Assembly: GCF_018863415.1 (NCBI RefSeq)
Contig: NZ_JAHKSN010000003.1
Location: 124,001 to 188,000, forward strand
DNA: 64,000 bases
Reading direction: 5' to 3'
DNA from: Deinococcus aestuarii
GTDB lineage: Bacteria; Deinococcota; Deinococci; Deinococcales; Deinococcaceae
Below the pieces are notes generated by a model. It made no database searches. It was not told where the DNA came from and saw only the letters and a program-made list of their open reading frames with translations. This document shows positions 1 to 10,035 of the stretch, one piece after another. Both the position numbers and the translations under genes were made by a program. Each line of letters starts with the position of its first letter. Positions within the stretch are counted from its first letter, which is position 1.

Positions 1-1
1 G

Positions 2-862
2 AAGGGCGAGCAGGCCGGCCTCGCCCACATGGCCTGGCGCACGAGCAGCGCAGAGGGATTGCAGGAGGCCGTGCGGCGCATCGAGGCCGCCGGCGTGCAG
101 GGCGAGTGGCGCGAGGCCGGGCACCGCCACGGGCGGGCCTACCGCTTCACTGGCCCCTACGGGCACGTCATGGAGCTGTTCTGGGAGGTCGAGAAGCACC
201 GGGCCGAGGGCCAGCACCAGTCCCAGTACCCCGACCGGCCCTCCCGGCGCACGAACCACGGGGTCGCCCCCCGCTTCCTCGACCACGTGACGGTCGCGGC
301 GAGCGACGTGAAGGGCTTTGCGCGGTGGTACAGCGAGACGCTGGGTTTCCGCATCATGGCGTATACCTCGCTCGACCACGCGCCCGTCACGGTGTTCAGC
401 GTGCTCACGACCAACGAGAAGTCCCACGACCTCGGCGTGGTGCTCGACGGCTCGGGCGTGCCGGGCCGGGTGAACCACATCGCCTTCTGGGTGGACACCC
501 GGGAAGAGCACCTTGTCGCCGCCGACGTGCTGCTGGAGAACGGCACCCCCATCGAGTATGGCCCCTCGATCCACGGCATCGGCGAGCAGACCTACCTGTA
601 CTTCCGCGAGCCGAGCGGGCTGCGCGTCGAGCTGAATACGGGCGGCTACCGCAACTACGTGCCCGACTGGGAGCCCTACGACTGGAAGCCCGCGCAGGGG
701 AGCAACAGCCTGTACCGCAACTCCGCCATGCCCATGAGCATGACCGAGAGCTTCCCGCCCGCCCCCGGCCCCAGCGCGACCGAGGAGGGGGCCCTCCCCG
801 GCACCGAGGACGACCTCGCCCGGGAACTCGCCAACCCCTACGGCGCGCACGGTCGCGGCTAA
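2..862 (+). CDS. Extradiol (catechol 2,3-type) dioxygenase, VOC family, 5' end cut by window
   Basis: The reading frame is open from base 2, so the N-terminus lies outside the window; the ATG at 29 is internal (it falls in a typical HMAWR family motif). About 287 residues are present against the usual 300-330. The C-terminal vicinal-oxygen-chelate half shows the three expected Fe(II) ligands in order: His in LDHVTV (codon at 284), His in VNHIAFW (about 473) and Glu in GLRVEL (about 625). Family members open catechol rings beside the diol (meta-cleavage) in the cytoplasm. The next gene starts 9 bp downstream, and the operon also holds an FAD hydroxylase and hydrolases, which suits an aromatic degradation pathway. 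The specific ring substrate is not inferable. The C-terminal tail past about residue 215 is acidic and proline-rich, with no recognised role. Confidence 0.88.
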   Translation, partial: KGEQAGLAHMAWRTSSAEGLQEAVRRIEAAGVQGEWREAGHRHGRAYRFTGPYGHVMELFWEVEKHRAEGQHQSQYPDRPSRRTNHGVAPRFLDHVTVAASDVKGFARWYSETLGFRIMAYTSLDHAPVTVFSVLTTNEKSHDLGVVLDGSGVPGRVNHIAFWVDTREEHLVAADVLLENGTPIEYGPSIHGIGEQTYLYFREPSGLRVELNTGGYRNYVPDWEPYDWKPAQGSNSLYRNSAMPMSMTESFPPAPGPSATEEGALPGTEDDLARELANPYGAHGRG

Positions 863-871
863 GCCTTCCCC

Positions 872-1630
872 ATGCGCGTCATCGATCTGTCCGTCCCCAT
901 TCAGCCCTCGCCGCCCGGCGTGCCCGAGTTCCAGCGGGTGAGCATCACCTACAGCGGCAACGCGCAGGGCGGCGCCGAGATCGAGCAGATGTTCGGCGTT
1001 CCCCGCGACCTGCTGCGAGGCGGAGAGGGCTGGGCGACCGAGACCTTCACCAACTTCGGCACCCACTCCAGCACTCACGTGGACGCGCCGCTGCACTACA
1101 ACTCGACCATTCAGGGTGAGCCCGCGCAGAGCATCGACCAACTGCCGCTGGAGTGGTTCTTCGCGCCCGGCGTGGTGCTCGACTTCCGGCACAAGGCGGA
1201 CGGGGACGCGGTGACGGCCCAGGAAGTGCGGGCGGAACTCTCCCGCGTCGGCCACACGTTGGAGGAACGCGACATCGTGCTCATCCGCACCGGGCGCGAC
1301 GAGTTCTACGGCCAACCCGACTACTGGCTGCGCGGGCCCGGGGTGAGTGCCGACGCGACCCGCTGGCTCTTCGCGCAGGGCGTCCGGGTGATGGGCATCG
1401 ACGCCTGGGGCTGGGACGCGCCGCTGGACAAGCAGGCCGCCGCCGCCCGCGAGGGGAACGCCCCCGGCGTCTTCTGGGCCGCCCATCAGGTGGACCTGCC
1501 CTACTCGCAGATCGAACGGCTCGCCAACCTCGGCGCGCTGCCCTCCACCGGCTTCCAGGTGGCCTGCTTCCCGCTGCGGCTGGTCGGTGGGAGTGCCGCG
1601 CCCGCCCGGGTCGTCGCCATCCTGAACTGA
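872..1630 (+). CDS. Cyclase-family metal-dependent hydrolase (KynB/arylformamidase-like)
   Basis: This 252-residue protein belongs to the cyclase family (PF04199). It carries the metal-binding HxGTHxDxP-type motif, seen here as FGTHSSTHVDAP around residues 62-73, and a late His in AAHQVDLP. Characterised relatives hydrolyse N-formylkynurenine or isatin, or act on polyketides, so the family gives a hydrolase fold but no firm substrate. The start ATG at 872 lies 9 bp after the dioxygenase stop and has no obvious Shine-Dalgarno sequence, suggesting translational coupling. The operon context suggests hydrolysis of an amide or lactone intermediate upstream or downstream of ring cleavage; that is inference. 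Confidence 0.82.
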   Translation: MRVIDLSVPIQPSPPGVPEFQRVSITYSGNAQGGAEIEQMFGVPRDLLRGGEGWATETFTNFGTHSSTHVDAPLHYNSTIQGEPAQSIDQLPLEWFFAPGVVLDFRHKADGDAVTAQEVRAELSRVGHTLEERDIVLIRTGRDEFYGQPDYWLRGPGVSADATRWLFAQGVRVMGIDAWGWDAPLDKQAAAAREGNAPGVFWAAHQVDLPYSQIERLANLGALPSTGFQVACFPLRLVGGSAAPARVVAILN

Positions 1631-1701
1631 GCTGTTCGACGTCCGGGGCCGCTGGCCGTCCCCCCGGACGCCACGGCCCCTCTCCTTCCCCTGGAGTCCC
1701 C

Positions 1702-2703
1702 ATGCGTATCGCCCGAATCTCCCTTTCCACCCCCGACGGACCCCAGGCACGGATCGTCGTCCAGGAGGGCGAGCAGGCCCCCCTGGTGGACGTGCGCCGC
1801 CACTACGGCCTGAGTTTGCAGCGCCGGGGCGCCACCCCACAGGCCGCCCTCGACCTCGCCCGCCTGGTCGTGCCGGGCAGCCTCGCCGCCGCCCTGACGC
1901 ACGGCGACCTCTTCCTCGACGTTCTGCGTGCCGCCGCCCACGACACGGGCGGGGACGCCGTGGCCGGAGAAGGTTCTCTCCTCTCCCCCATCGACCCCGC
2001 CACCTTCCGGGACTTCCTCGCCTTCGAGGAGCACATCGTCAACGCGTCGGCCCGCAGCGGCGGCACCGTCGATCCCGTGGTGTACGAACTGCCCATCTCC
2101 TACCTCGGGAGTGCGCCCGCCTTCATCGGCCCGGACGCCACCATGCCGTGGCCGACGTACGCGCAGTCGCGGATGGACTACGAACTCGAACTCGGCATCG
2201 TGATCGTGCGGGGCGGGCGCAACATCCTTCCCACCCAGGCGGACGCACACATCCTCGGCTTCACGGTCCTGAACGACTTCTCGGCGCGCGACATCCAGCT
2301 TCGGGAGATGAGGGGCCGCCTGGGGCCGAGCAAGGGCAAGCACTTCGCCTCCGCCTGCGGCCCGGTGATCGTCACGCCGGACGAACTCGATCCCCACGAC
2401 CTGCGTATGACCGCTCGGGTGAACGGCGAGGTCTGGTCGCAGGGCAGCACCTCGACCCTGATGTGGACGGTGCAGGAGATGGTCGCGTGGGCCAGCGCGA
2501 GTGAGCCTCTGGTGGCGGGGTCCCTGCTCGGCAGCGGCACGGTCGGGCGCGGCTGCGGCATGGAACTCGGGCGGGAAGTGAAGCCCGGCGACGTGGTGGA
2601 ACTCGACATCGAGGGCATCGGCGTGCTGCGCAACCGCATCGGCCACCCCGACGGGCAGGGCTGGACGCCGACCCGCCGCACACCCCGTCTCACCGAGGTC
2701 TGA
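1702..2703 (+). CDS. Fumarylacetoacetate hydrolase family protein
   Basis: This 333-residue protein starts at the ATG at 1702, where the family N-terminus MRIAR begins; the frame is open further upstream, but that extension overlaps the cyclase gene and looks like noise. The FAH fold is shown by the metal-binding pair in MDYELEL (about residues 157-163) and by LNDFSARDIQ (about 189-198). Also present is a late GTVGRGCGMELG segment, where family members usually have a GTxxGxG loop. The family covers C-C bond hydrolases, 2-keto-4-pentenoate hydratases and isomerase/decarboxylases of meta-cleavage pathways. It ends 2 bp before the next gene. Its likely job is processing the ring-fission product, but which of these reactions it performs is unresolved. 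Confidence 0.88.
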   Translation: MRIARISLSTPDGPQARIVVQEGEQAPLVDVRRHYGLSLQRRGATPQAALDLARLVVPGSLAAALTHGDLFLDVLRAAAHDTGGDAVAGEGSLLSPIDPATFRDFLAFEEHIVNASARSGGTVDPVVYELPISYLGSAPAFIGPDATMPWPTYAQSRMDYELELGIVIVRGGRNILPTQADAHILGFTVLNDFSARDIQLREMRGRLGPSKGKHFASACGPVIVTPDELDPHDLRMTARVNGEVWSQGSTSTLMWTVQEMVAWASASEPLVAGSLLGSGTVGRGCGMELGREVKPGDVVELDIEGIGVLRNRIGHPDGQGWTPTRRTPRLTEV

Positions 2704-2705
2704 GC

Positions 2706-3863
2706 ATGTTCGAGTACTTCCCCAAGAACTACGTCTGGAACCTCGCCCTCAACCTGGCGATGGAGATGGGCGCCAGGATCGGCGAACTCGACGAGATGTG
2801 CCGCCCCCTGCTGGAGGTCTCCCAGCGCGGCGACGACGAGGGCACACGGATGTTCCTTCAGTCCTGGGAGCACATGGGCGACAAGCTGATCGGTCAGGCG
2901 CGGGAGGACGAGGCGAGGGGCCGACTGATCAGCGCCGGGACCAAGCTGGGCCGCGCCGCGGTCTACCTCCTCACCGCCGAGCGGATGCAGGCCCGGGACT
3001 ACGAGCCGAGGAAGGCGCTCTACGCCAAGTTTCAGGACTGCTTTCAGCGCGGCGTGAGGCTGGCCCACGAGAACTGCGAGCGGGTCGAGATTCCCTACGA
3101 GGGGGCTCATCTCGCCGGTCTGTACACGAGGGCGGAGGGCGTCTCGGGTCCCGCTCCCCTCCTCGTGCAGGTCAACGGCCTGGACAGCACGAAGGAGATG
3201 CTCTACCGCGTCGGATTGCCACAGCATCTGGCGAAGCGGGGCATCTCTTCTTTGTGCCTCGACCAACCGGGCACCGGGGAAGCCCTGCGCCTGCACGGCC
3301 TGACCGCCCGCCACGACTCGGAGGCGTGGGCGAGCAAGGTCGTGGACTACCTGGAGACGCGGGACGACATCGACCCCAAGCGGATCGGGTTGCAGGGCGT
3401 GTCGCTGGGCGGCTATTACGCGCCGCGTGCGGTGGCTTTCGAGCCCCGCTTTGCCCTCGGCGCCGTGTGGGGGGCGAACCACAACTGGGGAGAGGTCCAA
3501 CTCGCCCGCCTGAACCGTGAGGGCGAGCGTCCGGTGCCGCACTACTGGGAGCACGTGCAGTGGGTGTGGGGCGCGGGCAGCATGGACGAGTTCATGGCGC
3601 TGATTCCCAAGATCACGCTGGACGGCGTACTGGACCGCATCCGGGTCCCCTTCCTCGTCACGCACGGGGAGCAGGACCGCCAGATTCCGCTGAAGTACGC
3701 TCATCAGACCTACGAGCAATTGGTGAACAGCCCCGACAAGGAACTGAAGGTGTTCACCGAGAAGGAAGGCGGAGTGCAACACAGCAGCGTGGACAACAGC
3801 GCCTACGGGCTGGACTACATCTCGGATTGGGTGGCCGAGCGCTTGGGCGGGCACGTCACCTGA
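2706..3863 (+). CDS. Alpha/beta hydrolase, C-C hydrolase type (dihydroxypseudooxynicotine-hydrolase-like)
   Basis: This 385-residue protein has a helical N-terminal half (about residues 1-140) followed by an alpha/beta-hydrolase core. The nucleophile elbow GVSLGG is at about residue 229, the acid is probably the Asp in GEQDRQ (about 323), and the catalytic His is in GVQHSS (about 358). The QVNGLDSTKEM segment fits the oxyanion loop of the FrsA/DUF1100 and 2,6-dihydroxypseudooxynicotine hydrolase group, which cleaves C-C bonds of beta-diketone-like substrates without metals. It starts 2 bp after the FAH-family gene and precedes the FAD hydroxylase by 14 bp. The family assignment is from recognised motifs; the substrate is unknown. 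Confidence 0.82.
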   Translation: MFEYFPKNYVWNLALNLAMEMGARIGELDEMCRPLLEVSQRGDDEGTRMFLQSWEHMGDKLIGQAREDEARGRLISAGTKLGRAAVYLLTAERMQARDYEPRKALYAKFQDCFQRGVRLAHENCERVEIPYEGAHLAGLYTRAEGVSGPAPLLVQVNGLDSTKEMLYRVGLPQHLAKRGISSLCLDQPGTGEALRLHGLTARHDSEAWASKVVDYLETRDDIDPKRIGLQGVSLGGYYAPRAVAFEPRFALGAVWGANHNWGEVQLARLNREGERPVPHYWEHVQWVWGAGSMDEFMALIPKITLDGVLDRIRVPFLVTHGEQDRQIPLKYAHQTYEQLVNSPDKELKVFTEKEGGVQHSSVDNSAYGLDYISDWVAERLGGHVT

Positions 3864-3877
3864 GAGGAGCGGGGGAC

Positions 3878-5005
3878 ATGAGTGAGGTCAGGAAGGTCTT
3901 GATCGTGGGCGGGGGCATCGCCGGGCTGGTGCTCGCCTCCATGCTGCGTGACCGCGGCATCGGCGTGGACATGGTGGAGATGAACCGGGCGTGGAATGCC
4001 TACGGGGTGGGCATCATCCAGCAGGGCAACGTGGTGCGGGCGATGGCGCAGGCGGGGCTGCTCGACCGCTACCTGAGCGCGGGCTTCCCCTTCGAGGACG
4101 TGGAGTTCTACAGCCCCGACGGGGTGAGGCGGGCCCGCATTCCCGGCGAGCGGCTGGCCGGGGCCGAGTACCCCGCCAACATGGGCGTGCGCCGCTCGAC
4201 CCTGCACGAGACGCTGAAGGAGGCCGCGCTGGAAAAGGGGACGGACGTGCGGCTGGGCGTGACCGTAGAGGACTTCGACCAGCACGAGGGGCATGTGGAC
4301 GTGACCTTCACCGACGGCGAGGCGGGGCGCTACGACCTCGTGGTCGGCGCGGACGGGGCGTACTCGAAGGTCCGGACGCTGCTGTTCGGGGACCGCTACC
4401 GCCCGCAGTTCGTCGGCCAGTCGGTGTGGCGGCACAACTTTCCGCGCAGGCCGGAGGACGACGCCCTCCAGACCTACCGGGACACCCAGGGGAACTCGGC
4501 GGGCGTCGTGCCGCTCTCGCAAGACCTCGTGTACCTGTACGTGACCACCAAGGAGCCGGGGAACCCCTTTCACCCGAAGGAGGAGCTGGCGAAATTGATG
4601 CGCGACCGCCTCGGGCAGTTCGTCGGGCGCGTCGCCGAGTTGCGGGAACAGATCACGGACCCGGCAGAGGTGGTCTACCGCCCGATGGAGGTGACCTTTA
4701 TCGAGGAGGACTGGTTCAGGGGCCGGGTGCTCCTCATCGGGGACGCCGCGCACACCACCACGCCGCACATGGGTCAGGGGGCGGGGATGGCGATTGAGGA
4801 CGCCGTGGTGCTGAGTACCCTGCTGGAAAAGGATCAGCCCCTGGGGCAGACGCTGCGGGAGTTCATGGACCGCCGCTTTGCCCGCGCCAAGTACATTCAG
4901 GACCAGTCGCTGATGATCTGCCGCGCCGAGATGGAGAACGACCACACCCTGAACCACCCCAAGGTGATCGGGGAGATGCTGCACTACACCGCTCAGCCCA
5001 TATGA
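3878..5005 (+). CDS. FAD-dependent aromatic hydroxylase (PF01494 monooxygenase)
   Basis: This 375-residue flavoprotein monooxygenase has all three signature segments of the class A hydroxylases. These are the dinucleotide-binding GGGIAG (residues 9-14), the DG motif VVGADGAYSKVR (about 155) and the GD motif LLIGDAAHTTTPHMGQG (about 284). The start ATG at 3878 follows GAGCGGGGG at a sensible ribosome-binding distance. Relatives hydroxylate salicylate, kynurenine or other phenols using NAD(P)H and oxygen. In this operon it would generate the diol that the extradiol dioxygenase cleaves; that is inferred from gene order. Its stop overlaps the next start (ATGA). Confidence 0.88.
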   Translation: MSEVRKVLIVGGGIAGLVLASMLRDRGIGVDMVEMNRAWNAYGVGIIQQGNVVRAMAQAGLLDRYLSAGFPFEDVEFYSPDGVRRARIPGERLAGAEYPANMGVRRSTLHETLKEAALEKGTDVRLGVTVEDFDQHEGHVDVTFTDGEAGRYDLVVGADGAYSKVRTLLFGDRYRPQFVGQSVWRHNFPRRPEDDALQTYRDTQGNSAGVVPLSQDLVYLYVTTKEPGNPFHPKEELAKLMRDRLGQFVGRVAELREQITDPAEVVYRPMEVTFIEEDWFRGRVLLIGDAAHTTTPHMGQGAGMAIEDAVVLSTLLEKDQPLGQTLREFMDRRFARAKYIQDQSLMICRAEMENDHTLNHPKVIGEMLHYTAQPI

Positions 5006-6021
5006 GCAACCCCCTCAGGGGCTGGCAGGTCCGGCGGGGGGACATCGGCTTTCTCGGGCGCGACCTGCAAAGGCCCGAGTGCATCCTGGCGGAAAAGGAC
5101 GGCACGGTCTGGACGGCAGATGGGCGGGGCGACGTGATGCGGCTGGGCAGCGGTGGAGAGCAGCGGCTCATCCTGCCCCAGTCCGCGGGCGTGACCTCCC
5201 AGGACTTCGAGACGCGCTACGTGCAGGCCCGGGGCTCCCTGCCGAACGGGCTGGCCTTCACGCCGGAGGGCGACTTTATCGTCGCCAACTGGGGCACGGA
5301 CGTCATCGAGATCATGTCGCGCTCGGGAGAGGTGCGGACGGTCTGCGCGGAGATCGGCGGGCAGCCGCTCGGCAAGGCGAACTTCCCGCTGCGGGACTCG
5401 AAAGGACGTATCTGGTTCAGCGTGACCACCCGCGAGCAGCCGTGGACGAACCAGCTCAACTCCCGGGCGAACGACGGCTACGTGGCGCTGATCGACGAGC
5501 GCGGCGCCCGCATCGTGGCGGACGGCTTTTGCGGCACGAACGAGATTCGCCTGGGCGCGGACGAGGAGTGGCTGTACGTGGTGGAGAGCACCGGGCGGCG
5601 CATCTCGCGTCTGCGGGTTCAGCCCGACGGGTCGCTGACGGGCCGGGAGGTCTACGGGCCCGACGATCTGGGCGGCCACCCGGACGGCTTCGCCTTCGAC
5701 GCGCACGGCAACCTCTGGATCACGCTGATCTTCGCCGACCGGCTGGTGGCCCTCACTCCCGAAGGAGAGCTGCTGACCCTGCTGGACGACGGCGACGCGG
5801 CGGCGAACGCGGCCTACGAGCGGGCGTTCGCGGCCCGCCAGGTCACCCCCGAGGTGATGGCGGCCAACCACGGCACCCTCTGCCCCTGGATGGCGAGCCT
5901 GACCTTCGGCGGGCCGGACCTGCGCACCGTGTACCTCGGCAGCCTGCGGGGCACCACGGTCCCCTTCTTCCGCAGCCCGGTCCCCGGCGCCCCGATGATC
6001 CACTGGGGGGACCGTGCCTGA
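5002..6021 (+). CDS. SMP-30/gluconolactonase family lactonase
   Basis: This 339-residue protein has a six-bladed beta-propeller pattern. The expected metal ligands are visible: Glu in RPECILAE (about residue 27), Asn in CGTNEIR (about 180) and Asp in GHPDGFAFD (about 229). Family members hydrolyse sugar or small acid lactones using Ca2+ or Zn2+. The start overlaps the preceding stop by 4 bp (ATGA), so the gene is translationally coupled to the FAD hydroxylase. In an aromatic pathway it could open a lactone formed after ring cleavage. A sugar-acid role is equally possible, given the epimerase-like dehydrogenase at the operon end. Confidence 0.85.
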   Translation: MSNPLRGWQVRRGDIGFLGRDLQRPECILAEKDGTVWTADGRGDVMRLGSGGEQRLILPQSAGVTSQDFETRYVQARGSLPNGLAFTPEGDFIVANWGTDVIEIMSRSGEVRTVCAEIGGQPLGKANFPLRDSKGRIWFSVTTREQPWTNQLNSRANDGYVALIDERGARIVADGFCGTNEIRLGADEEWLYVVESTGRRISRLRVQPDGSLTGREVYGPDDLGGHPDGFAFDAHGNLWITLIFADRLVALTPEGELLTLLDDGDAAANAAYERAFAARQVTPEVMAANHGTLCPWMASLTFGGPDLRTVYLGSLRGTTVPFFRSPVPGAPMIHWGDRA

Positions 6022-6786
6022 CCTCTTCAGCCTGCGGGGCCAGGTCGCCCTGATCACCGGCGGTTCGAGCGGCATCGGCCGGGCCACCGCGCGGGCGATG
6101 GGGGAAGCGGGCGCGGCGGTCGTCGTGTCCTCCGAGGACGAGGCGGCCTGCCGGGAGACGGCGCGGGACCTTCAGGGCCAGGGCATCGAGGCCCAAGCGA
6201 TGCCCTGCGACGTGCGGAACCGGGCTGGTCTGGCCGAACTGGTGGCCGGGACCGTCCGTCACTTCGGGGGGCTCGACGCCGTGGTGCACGCCGCAGGGGT
6301 CGCGCCGCACGCCGGGCCGATGGGGGAAGCCACCGAGGACGAGTGGGCGCTGACCATGCGGGTCAACCTGGAAGCGGCGTGGCACCTCTCCACGCTGGTC
6401 CGGGGCCCCCTGTTCGCCCGGGGGAGCGGCAGCGTCACCTTCGTCTCCAGCATCGCGGGGGTGCGCGGCAACCGCTCGCTGAGCGTGTACGGCGTGTCCA
6501 AGGCGGGAGTCACGCAACTCGCGCGCAACCTCGCCGTCGAGTGGGGCCCGCAGCACATCCGCGTCAACAGCGTCTCGCCGGGGCTGATTCGCACGGCCTT
6601 CGCCCGCCCGATGCTGGAGCGCCCGGAGGTGATGGAACGGCGCCTGGCCCTGACCCCTTTGCGGCGGGGAGGGGAAGTCCACGAGGTGGCGGGCGTCGTG
6701 GTCATGCTGGCCTCCCGGGCAGGGGCCTTCATCACCGGGCAAAACCTCATCGTGGACGGCGGCACGACGGTCGGGGACGGGAACCC

Positions 6787-6790
<4 letters not shown>
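6014..6790 (+). CDS. Short-chain dehydrogenase/reductase (SDR)
   Basis: This 258-residue classical SDR has the cofactor motif TGGSSGIGR (residues about 14-22), HAAG in place of NNAG, the catalytic Ser in FVSSIAG, and Tyr/Lys in YGVSKAG (Tyr about 159, Lys about 163). It uses a GTG start with a GGGGGG run a few bases upstream and overlaps the lactonase gene by 8 bp. The C-terminal FITGQNLIVDGG is typical of the family. It is an NAD(P)-dependent oxidoreductase of the operon pathway; cofactor preference and substrate are not evident. Confidence 0.88.
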
Positions 6791-7704
<914 letters not shown>

Positions 7705-7971
7705 CCATGCAGCGTGACGGGAAGTGCGAGGTCGCCCACCCTGCGGCATTCGACACTCCGGGTGCGGTGGAAGGAGTCGGGATGCCCGTCGGCCGGTGCG
7801 GCGCAAGAAAGCTCACGGGCCGGATGGAGATCGAGACGGGACACCCGGGGCTTCTCCGAAACAGGCCGGCCTTCACCCAGAGGGGGGGGGCGTGTAAAAA
7901 ACTTGTGAGCGTCGTGAGGGGAGACTCCCTAGGATCAGTGAGGGCGCCCCTCGCTTTTTCAAAGGAGCCGA

Positions 7972-8451
7972 ATGAACAAGCTTTCCCTGGTCCTTGCCGC
8001 CACCGCCACCGCCTCCGTCTTCGCCACCTCTGCCGCCGCCCAGACCTCGCAGGTCAGCGGGTACACCACCCTGATCGCCATCGGCCAGGCCCGGGGCATC
8101 CAGCCGCCCCTGACCGTCGCCCGGTTGCAGAAGGTGCAGCCGAACACCGCCGCCGCCCGATTGATCGGCGAGAAGCTGCGGATTTCGCCCGCCGCCCTCG
8201 CGGGCCTGCTGCGGTACGGCAACACCCTCGCCCCCACCACGCTCGTCACCCAGGCCGTGCTGGAATCGGCGACGGGCAAGACCCTCTTCGAGAGCGCCGT
8301 CGCCGGTCTGATCAAGCAAAACCCCAGCCTCGCCGTCAACAACCAGCAGAGCCTCAACTCCCTGCTCGGCGACCCCGCCGCCCTCGCCGCCGCCAACCAG
8401 GCCGCCCTCGCCGCCGGACAGCCCGTCACGCCCCGTGGCGGCGGGAACTGA
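7972..8451 (+). CDS. Small exported protein of unknown function
   Basis: This is a 159-residue protein. Residues 1-23 form a clear Sec signal peptide ending in the cleavage-like SAAAQ. The mature part is Ala/Leu/Asn/Gln-rich and predicted helical, with no Cys and no recognised domain. A strong SD (AAAGGAG) sits 6 bp before the ATG. It is transcribed towards the lipoprotein gene at 9204-8530, and both end at a shared inverted repeat. It probably acts in the cell envelope or periplasm; nothing more can be said. Confidence 0.7.
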   Translation: MNKLSLVLAATATASVFATSAAAQTSQVSGYTTLIAIGQARGIQPPLTVARLQKVQPNTAAARLIGEKLRISPAALAGLLRYGNTLAPTTLVTQAVLESATGKTLFESAVAGLIKQNPSLAVNNQQSLNSLLGDPAALAAANQAALAAGQPVTPRGGGN

Positions 8452-8480
8452 CCTCCGCCCACCAGCAGGCCACTTGAAAA

Positions 8481-8513
8481 GGGAGGGGACGCGCCACGAA
8501 CGCGTCCCCTCCC
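8481..8513. terminator. Bidirectional hairpin terminator between convergent genes
   Basis: A perfect 13-bp inverted repeat (GGGAGGGGACGCG at 8481-8493 and its complement at 8501-8513) encloses a 7-nt loop. It is preceded by GAAAA and followed by a short T-containing stretch, and lies between the stop at 8451 and the converging stop at 8530. It would serve both genes. Confidence 0.8.
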
Positions 8514-8529
8514 CTCTTGTGCCTGAATC

Positions 8530-9204
8530 TTACTTCGCCAGAGCACGCTCCAGCACGGTCCGCACCGCTCCGAGGGGCGCGGCCTGCTGGGCACCCGGGG
8601 CGCGGCCCTGCACCAGCGCCTGCGCGGTCTGGAGGGCCTGCGCCTTAACCTGCTGGGTGCCGAGCTTGGATTCGGTGTTGACCTGCACGAAGGCGAAGGT
8701 CGCCGCCTGTCCGGTGCCCGCCGCACCGATCCACGAGCCCTGGCCGCTGATCGTCGCCTGGTTGTTGGTCTTCTCGACGCGGCCGTTCGTGTCGATCATC
8801 CAGAAGCGGGTGGAGGTGCTGCCTTCCGGCACCATGCCGATGGTGAGCTGCGCGGTCCCCGAGGCGCTGGCCGATCCGATCAATCCGGTGCCCTGCTCGT
8901 CGTCCTTCGCGCAGTCGCTCTGCACGCACCAGGCCATGAAGCCGCCGCCCGCGTTCTTGATGCTGGCGTCCGAATATTTGGTCGTGATGCTCGCCACCCC
9001 GTACCGCTTGCTGCCGTCGGCGAGGACCGCCACGAAGACCCAGTCCCCCCGGTAGGGAATGCGGGCGTCGCTCGACTGGGTCACGCTCGCGTCGGGGTTG
9101 TAGGGGTAGGACGTGTCGGGCGTGACCGTCCCGCCTCCGCCTCCGCCGCCTCCACAGGCGGTCAGGCCCAGCAGCAGGGCTCCCAGCAGAAAAGCTCTTT
9201 TCAT
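8530..9204 (-). CDS. Predicted lipoprotein of unknown function
   Basis: This 224-residue protein has a lipoprotein signal: MKRAFL, a hydrophobic stretch, then the lipobox LTAC with Cys at residue 17, followed by an eight-glycine run. That is a common tether in Deinococcus-like lipoproteins. The body is beta-rich, with a Cys pair (WCVQSDC) that may form a disulfide, and a Gln/Ala-rich helical C-terminus. A clear SD (AGGAGGAAGAGAG region) precedes the ATG. No catalytic motif is recognised. Confidence 0.72.
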   Translation of the reverse strand: MKRAFLLGALLLGLTACGGGGGGGGTVTPDTSYPYNPDASVTQSSDARIPYRGDWVFVAVLADGSKRYGVASITTKYSDASIKNAGGGFMAWCVQSDCAKDDEQGTGLIGSASASGTAQLTIGMVPEGSTSTRFWMIDTNGRVEKTNNQATISGQGSWIGAAGTGQAATFAFVQVNTESKLGTQQVKAQALQTAQALVQGRAPGAQQAAPLGAVRTVLERALAK

Positions 9205-9471
9205 CTCTCTTCCTCCTCTTGCAACATGCGGGCCGAATGGGCAAAACGGGGCGCCTCCACATTCGTCTCGGCCCGAGACGGAACGTGAATGGAAAGAGGT
9301 GGAATTCTGAACCGTCGTCCGTGGTGAAGATCAGAGGGGGTGTGGGCTACCTCATGAAGATCATCGTCGGAATGGGGATTCTTCGCCGTCAAAAATTTCT
9401 CTCTGCCCTCGGCGCGCGCTCTTTACAATGGCGGCACGCTGACCGCTTCACCCGGTCGCGCGTCTTCATTT

Positions 9472-10035
9472 ATGACCAGAACCTTATCCCTCCCCTGGTA
9501 TGTCTGCGTGCCCCTGGTCTTGCCGCTCGCCTTTCCCATCCGGGGGGCCCTCACCGACCTGCGGGCCGGGCAGCTCGCCCGCGAGGCACAGGCGCGTCAG
9601 GACCTCGCCCTGTTCGACGAGGCGCAGGCGCTGCGGCGGCGGGCGGCCCTTCTCAGCCCGGGGGACGCGGGGCTGCACCTGGACGTCGCCGAGGGGGCGC
9701 GGGGCCTGTGGTACTTCCGCGAGACCCCGGCCCTCGGGCGGGAGGCGGACGCGGCCTTCAGTCGGGCGGCGGCGCTGAGCCCGCACTGGCCCGTGCCGCA
9801 CTACGAACACGCCCGGATGTACGCCTTCAAGGGCCAGCACGAACGCGCCCTGAGCCTGCTGGCCCCGGCCCTCGACCTCGATCCCAACAACGCCGGGTAC
9901 TGGCTGGAGCGTGCCCGCTCGCTGGAGGCGCTGCGCCGCCTGGAGCCCGCCCGGCAGGCCTACGAGCGGTGCTGGGCCATCGACACGGTTCGGGAGTGCG
10001 AGGCGGCCCTGAAGCGGCTGGGAGGAGCCTCGTGA
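9472..10035 (+). CDS. Membrane-anchored TPR protein paired with an O-antigen ligase-like enzyme
   Basis: This 187-residue protein has one N-terminal membrane segment (about residues 8-26), then tetratricopeptide-like helix pairs. The clearest are FSRAAALSPHWPVPHYEHAR and a following ALSLLAPALDLDPNNAGYW unit. It overlaps the next gene by 4 bp (GTGA), a strong sign of coupled translation and a common working partnership, because many Wzy/WaaL-type proteins carry C-terminal TPR domains. It may organise polysaccharide polymerisation at the membrane. A TTTACAAT -10-like element sits at 9422-9429, but no convincing -35 is seen. Confidence 0.7.
   Translation: MTRTLSLPWYVCVPLVLPLAFPIRGALTDLRAGQLAREAQARQDLALFDEAQALRRRAALLSPGDAGLHLDVAEGARGLWYFRETPALGREADAAFSRAAALSPHWPVPHYEHARMYAFKGQHERALSLLAPALDLDPNNAGYWLERARSLEALRRLEPARQAYERCWAIDTVRECEAALKRLGGAS

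Noticed and set aside
1153..1701. N-terminal extension of the FAH-family gene
   Set aside because: The extra residues overlap the cyclase gene, are Arg/Gly-rich and lack family similarity; the ATG at 1702 begins the known N-terminus.
7705..7971. Promoter for the small exported protein
   Set aside because: TTGTGA (7903) and TAGGAT (7930) are present, but the 21-bp spacing is too long to support a call.
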